Below, in pieces: positions 56,340-64,000 of a stretch of DNA of 64,000 nucleotides. Every line of letters starts with the position of its first letter. The stretch's first letter is position 1. Below the pieces are notes generated by a model. It worked only from the letters and a program-made list of their open reading frames with translations. It was not told the origin of the DNA and did no database searches. Source of the stretch: Conus ventricosus (Eukaryota; Mollusca; Gastropoda; Neogastropoda; Conidae); the NCBI GenBank assembly GCA_018398815.1, contig CM031595.1, forward strand, positions 47,057,895 through 47,121,894, written 5' to 3'. Position numbers and translations under genes: made by a program.

Positions 56340-59215
56340 GCACCGAATGTTTGCAAGTCTTACATTCCACTGCCCTCGAGAGTTTGGTAGCGAAAATAGC
56401 AGTTCTAAAACATAAAGAATTCAGACAACAATGTATTAAGTGGTGTGGTTCTCCGCAAGGCTGCATTCTGAACCGCAAAAACGCAGAGAGAGTGTCTAAC
56501 TATCGGTTTTTTTGACCCCCACAACAAGATCTTTAACTTAGTGGGGTTTCCTTTCCTGTTTAGTGTAGACCCAATTGATTCGGTTTGGCAGAACAAAACA
56601 AACCAATAACTGATAAGTCTACACATGGGATAGGAAACAATCTACTGCCGATTAAAGTGTCCCCAAAGAACATCCCAACAATTGGCGAACCAGACAAAAA
56701 TCATGTTGACTTACAACTGATGTTTTCGACCAGCGGGCAACCGCATTACCCAATAAACCACGATGAGTAAACTATGCGCATACTTCAAAAGATGTCACAA
56801 ACTAAGAATTCTGGTAGAAAATTTTAAACGCAAAATAGCCATCAGTACAAGCCGCGAGCGAACAATAAGAAACATTGAAACGTTCTGTAGACTGTAATAA
56901 CAGAACTAATTAACACCACCACCCCCGGATCTAAAAATAGTTTTAAGAACTGGAAACGGATCAAAATTCCCATATGTTTTTTACCGCAGACCTTTGAATC
57001 AACTCATTGTTCCGTTATGAAGGCCAGCGCCAAACAAAACAAAAAAACTCCTTGTTTTCGAAAAACGAGTCTAAATTAGTAAATCATCAAATTGTTCATT
57101 TGCTTTCATCGTTGTCAAGGTCGGATGGCGTTCATTCAGAGCCAGAATAATATAGAGGTCCTATGCTGCAAAAATACTTCTTAGAACGCAAGCAGAAAGT
57201 GCGTAATGACGTTCTAATAATCTAAACTTATCTGAAATCATAATGCCACCTGAAGACCAAGAACATATGACCAGCCATCACGTTGATTAGTGGGGGTTTT
57301 ATTTTTAAGGTCTCTCATCAACGCAGAAATCCACAGTAAAGACCAATATCACATTAGCGGAAAGTTTCAGAGGAGCAGCGCACAGTAAATGCAATCTTCA
57401 ACTAAAGTTTGATCCTAAGACATGGAAAGTCTGCTGTATTCTTTCATAACTTGCGAGGTAAAGACTCACATCTTATACTGAAAGCAGAGGACGAAGCCTT
57501 CAGGGTGTCCCATGCATAGCACATCATCATAAAAGTACATTGCTTTAAATCTAAATAACATGTCATTTTATACTCTTTATGCAACACATGATTTGGTTCA
57601 TAGAGTCACATGGCTATGTCCTTAAATTCCTGCCCAATAACAAAGAATATTTTGACTCCAACTCTTGATGTGAAGGGCTTTTACCCTTATGAGTACATGA
57701 ACATTGGAAAGGTTTGATGAAGACACACTTCCTCCTAAAGGCGGCGTTCTTTTTCTATTCCTTAGAGGAAAGGACATCAGTGATCTGATTAACCAGCATG
57801 CTCAAATGCGTGGCAAAGTTATGAGTGTAAAATACGAAGGAGACTATCATGACACCTACTTGATGGCCGATGATGTTTGTGGGACGTCTTCTGTAAATTA
57901 TAGGAAGACCTGCTTGAAACAACATAGCTTGGTTCCCGCGCCATTACATTTCTGTCGCCCTGGGATGAGTTGGGATGCTTTCTTAAAGTTTACTTGGTAC
58001 AGATTGATTTATTGTCTGACCTACCAATGATTCAGATGATTGAAAACGGATTGCTGGGAGGATTAGTATATGGCGTCGCATCATAACTGTAAAGCAAACA
58101 ACAAATAATTGGACGATTATGATCCCAGTAAAAGGTCTAACTATTTATGTATTAAGATGCACACAATCTTAATGGTTGGGCAAATGGCGCAATCACTTCC
58201 AATACGTAACTTTAAATGTACACAGTAAAAATAATATACAAAAAAGCATTAAATGGTTGAGGCAGATTAACGCCTATCAACAGCGAGTTTTTTCATTTCT
58301 AGAAGTTGACTTAGAATATCCCATGGAACACCATGACCAGCTAATGAACTATCCATTAAGCAGCAAAGTCTAAATATGGATCCAAAGAGGCCGCCCTAAA
58401 CTTGTGCCTAATCTTCGAGGCAAAAAAAATTATGTCTGTCATTACAGACTTCTATCAAATTTATTTAAGACATGGTTGAAGTTGACAGCTGTTCATCGTA
58501 TAATTGCTTTTGATCAAAACAGTTCATGAAACCATAGCATCATGAAGAACACGAATCCACAGAACTAAATCCAGACGAGCTTCAAAAAAGACTTTTTCAA
58601 GCTGATGAACAAACATCTGTTTTGGAAAGACAATGAGAATCCGCACAAGCCAAAGATGTCAGATATCCACCAAAGGAGAACGAGCCAATTAAGCAGACTT
58701 CAAAACCAAATATTCAGACTTATTCAGAAATTTTCATGATCACCTTTTTTGGCATAATGATGAAAAAAAGAAAGTTCAAATTGACAAAACCTGAAATTTA
58801 ATTGGGTTAACGTTTTAGAATTATCAAAGCTTTTTTGATGTTAGAGTTTCTTATGACTACTTTAAGCCCTCGTATCCTGAGTCCAAGTACTTTAACAACA
58901 GATACAGATAGTTTTGTTATGAGATATTATCCTACTGAAGATATTTTAAAAAGACATGAATTAAAGTAGCTAAAGGAGCGAGTGGATGGTAATGACAAGT
59001 CCTATTATCTAAAGATTGCCTTTACATCAATTACTAACAAGAAGGTTTAGAAAGATGAGATGAATAATCTTGAAAGTAATCAAGGATTTGAAAGGTTTAA
59101 GGTCAAAAATGTACATATTTCGAGCCAGTAGAAAATACATTAAGAAAGCAAAGGTAAAATAACTCGCAGCGTGTGCAAGTAAACATATCACAAGACACCA
59201 CAAAGAAGCATTGTT
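56340..59215 (+). pseudogene. DNA polymerase B (protein-primed type), decayed
   Basis: Exonuclease-region pieces: VFFHNLRGKDSH (about 57436-57470), DVKGFYPYEYMN (57669-57705) and the 108-codon piece 57704-58030 with YEGDYHDTYLMADDV and GMSWDAFLKFT. Polymerase motifs: A as DAHNLNGWAN (about 58157-58185), B as FGKTMRIR (about 58620-58645), C as TDTDS (58898-58912). EYPMEHHDQ at 58312 and RLLSNLF near 58450 agree. Order and spacing are those of Maverick/adintovirus PolB, but stops and shifts occur about every 100 bases. The enzyme would replicate element DNA using a protein primer; this copy cannot. Confidence 0.85.
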
Positions 59216-59248
59216 TGGCCAAGTAAGAAACTTTTCATTTTTGTTCTG

Positions 59249-59470
59249 TTGGGGTTGGTTTTGTTATTAGGTGTTTTGGGTTGGTGGTGGGGTGTTGGGT
59301 GTTTGTTTTGTGGGGGGGGAGGGGGGCGAGGAGCGTTGTGGGGGGGGGGGTGGGGGGGTTTTAATGGGGCGGAGAAAGTAGTCTTGGAGGGTCGGTGGAG
59401 TTTTTGTTTTTGTTTGTTGTTTTTTTTTTCTTTGGTTGAGTGTTTTTTTTTATTTGGTGAGAATCAACAC
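59249..59470. repeat. G-rich and T-rich low-complexity tract
   Basis: The plus strand has many G runs (59277-59362) able in principle to form G-quadruplexes. The 81-codon open frame is low-complexity and not a gene. Confidence 0.7.
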
Positions 59471-59499
59471 AACATTGTAACAAAGAGTCGTTAGATAGA

Positions 59500-61600
59500 A
59501 CAAACGACAAGGCGCTTGTGTTTGTTAAAGGTGCGGCAGAGTTTCATATGCAGAGTTCGGCACTGGGGAGATGTTACTTTTTTGTATTTTTTCGGGCGCA
59601 TATAAGCCGTGGGTAATTATTGAACGAGAGAGATCATCAACTTTTTTATAAATCAATCATACTTCATCCATTCAATTAAATCTTTTCTCATGTTTGCTTG
59701 AGCGTTCTATTTTTTTAATTATTTCAAAGATATTCTTTTCCCAATTGGGGGTTTAAGTTGTAGGTGATCTGGATGATTTAGCATGCATTGAATAATCCCC
59801 GAAAATGTTTCCTTAATAGCATTTACAGACGCATGAAATGAATTCCCCGTATCATTTTCAAGGTCTCCTGCTTTACCATTCTTGTTTCATCTGCGCTTCC
59901 TAGCTGAGCTCCCATTTTAAACGGAGCGCGCGTCGAATATTTAGCGTGGAAAGAGGAAAATATAGCGGTGAACGCGGATCCCGGTGGGATGAATCTGGTC
60001 ATTCTACTATCCGCAAAAGATCTTGAGGAGCTGGTTGTTTTGTTGTGCAGTTTCTCGTAAATAATACACGGGTGGATTCATTTTACAATTCTTTTATTTC
60101 ATATGGAATCAACACTTCCCAAACTGGATCGGTTTGCCCTGATGCGAGTGTCCCCCTTCTGCTTCCCCGTAAATAAAAGGTACCTTACATTTAACCAAAA
60201 CGGTATAGTTTGCCGGATGAAGACTCTCTCAACAACAATTATTGTTTTCTTTTGATTGCTTGTACTGGTTTAATACCTTTAAATTCCTTCAATATTCGTT
60301 GCGCGCCAAACTGAGGGCAGTCATCTGACCCATTCTGTGTTACGCGAATTGTCCACCCAGCTCTCTGTGATACTGGTAGGATAAAATCTTTCAGCTAGAC
60401 TGATTGTAAATTTTCAACTAAACCTGTGATCGTGAACTACCGAAAAGCCTCTTCTAATTGTAACTCTGTGTTTTAACAAAAATTGATTACTTGGCCTTTA
60501 AATTCTTTATCCATCATCTCCTGAATCATGCGTGGATAAGTTATGCGGCCCTCGTTGAATAAACAGCTTAAAATGGCAATCAGCCAAACAAGCAGAAGCA
60601 ACTCTTCTTTTGTGTTAATGGTTCGGGCATCTTTTATCTTGAAGCTATGTCAATACTGTGAGTGCGTACATAAATCTTTTCGCAAGCTCGCTCTGATCAG
60701 AGGGAAATATAGAAGGTCCATTTTGATGTGTGTCGTTTGGGAGTTGTATTGACAAAGAGTGGCCTTCCTGTATTCGTTCTAGGCGCTGGTAAATAAATTT
60801 GCCAAATCGCTTGTTTAGATAACCATTCTTTTGCGGGTTGTTCACTGACTCCAGCGCTTGCTTATGCATTTTTAATTGCTGTTATTCCCTTCCAATATCC
60901 TTTTGCGAATAAAAGATTTTTGTTTCATTTTTTACTCACCACTTATGCGCAACAAAAGCACAAACTTGGTTCTATTTTTTACGCCACTTATGTTTGTTGG
61001 TTTTTTTTGGGGGGGGGGTGGGTTTTTATTTTTTTTTTTTTTTTTTTTTTTTTTTCTTAAGCGGACAATAAACCCGATTTCGCTTGCATCTATTGTTTTT
61101 CTGATGTTGATAAAAGTCACCTGAATGTTGGTGGGGCAATGTTTCGATTGGTTTGCCTGTTACTAGATAATATTGTTTTATTTGCTTGATCACATCTTTA
61201 AATGTGTAAGCTGCAGCCCTGTTTTTTCAGAGTATCATTAATAAAATCTAACTGCTCAATTCTCTGCTTTTCAATAGCGATCTTGTGCAGGCGGCTATTG
61301 CTCCACAGCTTTGTTATTCTTTTTCACTCACCTTCATCCTCGCAGTTTACTAAATGGTGAAAGAGTACGTTTCCACTAAACGCAGAGCGCGAGGAGCCTG
61401 ACTCACCGACGGCTCGGCCAAATGTCCATTACGAGTGAACCATTTTATAAATGTATTTTTTTCTTACATATTTATATTGTCCGGGATTGGGGCGGCGTCT
61501 TTATATTCCTGTGGCTGTAGCAGGCTAGTTATCGAATGCTTTCGGTGTACAAACGAAGCTGCAATGATAGGGGGCAAGTAGTTTGGCTGAATCCTCAAAG
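59500..61600 (-). pseudogene. Unrecognised decayed minus-strand gene(s)
   Basis: Better minus-strand pieces: 60645-60869 (YLNKRFGKFIYQRLERIQE), 60490-60645 (INTKEELLLLVWLIAILSC), and 61130-61300 (RLHKIAIEKQRIEQLDFIND, then KDVIKQIKQYYLVTGKPIET in another frame). They may belong to one or two element genes. I compared them mentally with integrase and adenain-like protease and saw no catalytic motif. A T/G homopolymer block at 60999-61056 interrupts the region. Confidence 0.35.
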
Positions 61601-62234
61601 TCTAGTTTGCCAAATCTGCTGGTTTAAGTCTTAACAAGCTTTTACACAAGCATTGAGTATCCTACACTTAGGCACCAATAACAGCAGAATGGTATACAAG
61701 GTTTGTAACAGTTTTTTTCGGTGCTCATTTATTTTAAAATAAAATAAATATAATAATAAAAACATGACATGATATCTACTACAGCTACAAGCAGCCAAAA
61801 CCTGCCTGAACTTATGAAATGACCAAGTTATGACCCAACTAGATCGTCCCAAAAAGGAAAGGTGTAATTCTAGTGGCATGGTTGTGGCATGTGAAAACAA
61901 AACAGTTCCTCGGAACTGATACATCATTGAACTGATTCTACAGATGTTCCGCCACAAGACATTTAAAGTATCCTAACAGGTATGAAGCGCCAGCTGGTGG
62001 TCTAGAATGGTGAAAAGTGTGGGGCAAACGGTTCTTATTTGTACACTAAACTAGTCAGTATATATGCTCCCAATGATTCTGAACAAGATCATACGTATGA
62101 AATTATACGCAAGATCCAGTTTTAACAAAGTCATTGAGTCTCTAGGATGTAATTTATATACTATAGAGTTGGAAACATTGTTATCGCCATAAATCATGGA
62201 TTAATAACTTTTAATCATATAGATTTGTTTCCCT
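61600..62234. other. No gene seen
   Basis: AT-rich, no frame I can support. Confidence 0.5.
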
Positions 62235-62239
62235 TCAAA

Positions 62240-62765
62240 ATGAACGAGCGGAAAATTGCATCAGAACCAAATCAGGAAACATTGAATCAGGTGATAAAGT
62301 AACCAAGCCGAGAAAATCAGCAGAATCAGAAAACACTGAACCAGGTGGGGGAGCCCGATGAAGAAGCATCCTCATCCGGCGTGTTACATCAGGAAAGAAA
62401 ATTAGCAGAGTGGGAACAGACAAAAAAAATTCATGATACAGAATTGACCCTCCTAATGAAAAACATAACACCGCTGCCAGCGCCAGAACAAATGATTCAA
62501 TGCCCGCAATAAAAACTAAACTCCATTGATACAATACCTACATCACCAAAGTCTTCTAGGAATATTGAACTTAAAACTGTTGCCATTTTTGGCGCCATTG
62601 CTGCTGTTGGGGCAGTTTAATTACGTGTTAAAAAATATATAACCACTGGCAACAAAAACAAAGCAATCAAAAAAATCTGAACCCTAAATACAGAAAAAAA
62701 CAACAGCACGCCAAAACCGCCAATAACAACAGCCACTTTTGATCCATTTATAATGCAATAATAAT
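62240..62765 (+). pseudogene. Small membrane-type element protein
   Basis: ATG at 62240 (MNERKIASEPNQETLNQ), then shifted frames with VGEPDEEASSSGVLHQ, ERKLAEWEQTKKIHDTEL, and NIELKTVAIFGAIAAVGAV, a membrane helix, followed by Lys-rich sequence. Likely last gene of the element; function unknown. Confidence 0.4.
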
Positions 62766-63059
62766 TTAAGAACTTAATTTTAAATTTTTTAATAAAAGAA
62801 ATAATTCATTGCTTAATTATAAAATGAGAATCAATAAATAAAGACAAAAGTCATAAAAGACATATCCATAACCAGACGTGTAATCATGCGGTGTGCTTAG
62901 GATGTAAGAATACATCATTAAGATCTATCTGCGATCGTCTCGCAGAGAACTCCGAGCAAGATATTCCTCAGTGATGACGGCGTTTTTTGAGGCGTGTGTG
63001 TCTATATTAGACATCTGCCTGTTTCAGACTAAACATAGATAGTATTTTTTTTTTATAAA

Positions 63060-63300
63060 ATATAAGCTAACTTTGAAATAAGAGACTTGGTTGTACTTAG
63101 AGGAAACTTAAGTTATGATCTGATAATAACTTGAGGAATGACTTGAGACAACTTTCATTTATAACTTAGAAGGACTTGGGTGACATGGGATGACTTAAGT
63201 TAGACCTTGAGACAACAACTTGAGAATAACTTAAGTAAACTTGAGAATAACATAAGAAGTGACTTGGGGAAACTTCAGTTAAAACTTGAGATGACTTAGT
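63060..63300. repeat. Degenerate ACTTGAGA/ACTTAAG repeat
   Basis: About 18 variants of ACTT(G/A)AGA spaced 10-20 bases apart. Ends at a G-rich and GT-rich stretch (63300-63358). Confidence 0.6.
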
Positions 63301-63760
63301 GTGGCGTGCGTGGGGAGGGGGTGGGGGTGGGGGGACGTCGTGCGTGTGTGTGCGCGCACCATGAATATTTATAAGAAACGAATTTCAGAATATAATAAAG
63401 TTATTACAGTAAAACAACAAAACACACAATAACACACACCACGCACAAACATTTCTAAAATAGGGAGGTGCTTGCATGGAGAATGGGAAAGGGTTTTATG
63501 CTGGCGCTTGAGCGCCGTAAATTCAAGACTGGCTTGTCGGTCTCTCTGGTCAACTGAAGATTATTCATAGCGGCCGCCAAGTGCATTTATCAAAAGCTTG
63601 ATTTTAAATAAAACAAGACAGTTAATAAAAAGTACACTCTGTGGCCGCTAGAAAAAGCAGCCAAAAAAAGATGAAGCAGGACTTGAAAGCGAAGCATGAA
63701 GCCAGTAATCACAGCAATATATACAAATCATTAAGTGGCTTGGTGGAAATTCAAAGGCAG

Positions 63761-64000
63761 TCCAACTCTAAACAAACCCGACCCGCTTCCTGCCAATTAG
63801 CGGTATATAAAAAAGTATCTACGTCATTGTAGGCCCTGAGTGGGTCTTACAGTCGCGCGCACTGTTGCTAAAGCATCCAACTCTAAACAAACCCGACCGC
63901 GTTCCAGATGAGCGGTATCTAAAAATAAGATTCTTACGACAGTGGTTAGACTGCAGTTGTCTTAACAGTCCGCGCGCACTGGTGCTAAACGGAACCAACG
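63761..64000. repeat. Tandem repeat, units 115 and 125 bp, at window edge
   Basis: Two units, each starting TCCAACTCTAAACAAACCCG and ending CGCGCGCACTG(T/G)TGCTAAA. Each has AGCGGTAT followed by an A-rich TATA-like stretch. The array may continue beyond the window. Confidence 0.8.

Larger units (their letters stand above)
49190..62800. mobile_element. Decayed Maverick/adintovirus-like element
   Basis: At least 13.6 kb of AT-rich, nearly microsatellite-free DNA carrying genes of one virus lineage: packaging ATPase, major capsid protein and DNA polymerase B, with several small element-specific proteins. Gene order and strands: ATPase (-), unknown (-), 332-residue ORF (+), coiled-coil protein (-), capsid (+), small (+), polymerase (+), unknown (-), small membrane protein (+). 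Nearly every gene has stops or frameshifts. Integrase, protease and terminal repeats were not found, so Maverick/Polinton versus adintovirus or a related lineage cannot be settled. Confidence 0.8.

Noticed and set aside
63560..63600. GCGGCCGC near 63572 as cloning-vector contamination
   Set aside because: The flanks show no vector polylinker; a single NotI site can occur by chance.

Overview
This is eukaryotic, intron-containing animal DNA. I read it as a lophotrochozoan, most likely a mollusc, but that is inference. Support: spliced genes with GT-AG introns, very dense (GT)n, (CT)n, (GA)n and (TA)n microsatellites, and a mobile-element mix (CR1-like LINE with an esterase-type ORF1, Penelope-like element with hammerhead ribozyme, hAT and Tc1 transposons, Maverick/adintovirus-like element) common in marine invertebrates. 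Two N runs (100 and 1000 bases) show it is a scaffold.

Left part (0-26 kb). The 3' half of an unrecognised plus-strand gene can be followed through six exons (719-6326). It converges on the C-terminal half of BMS1, the ribosome-biogenesis GTPase, on the minus strand (exons from 26235 down to the stop at 11700). Between them lies a hAT transposon with a BED finger and a dimerisation domain but no catalytic core, itself split by a 590-bp inverted-repeat element. The BMS1 introns hold a 2,090-bp solo LTR with a perfect 5-bp target duplication, tRNA-like SINEs, several minisatellites and a fold-back element pair. One BMS1 exon has a one-base frame error, and one exon-like block fits only as a poison exon. 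The N-terminal half of BMS1 is not in the window.

Middle part (26-49 kb). Almost no host coding sequence is visible. In order: a hAT 5' end, a long hairpin element, a Penelope-like element (RT plus GIY-YIG remnants) with inverted ends and a structurally complete hammerhead ribozyme, a Tc1-like element, a CR1-like LINE in pieces, two diverged copies of a roughly 1-kb dispersed repeat, and a gag-like LINE ORF1 directly after the 1000-N gap.

Right part (49.2-64 kb). A microsatellite-poor, AT-rich block is a decayed double-jelly-roll DNA virus or Maverick/Polinton-type element: packaging ATPase (minus), a nearly intact 332-residue ORF (plus), a coiled-coil/proline-rich membrane protein (minus), major capsid protein (plus), small proteins, and protein-primed-type DNA polymerase B (plus) with motifs A, B and C still visible but scattered over frames. 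I found no integrase, protease or terminal inverted repeats. A 39-bp perfect-but-one inverted repeat marks the junction between the LINE and this element.
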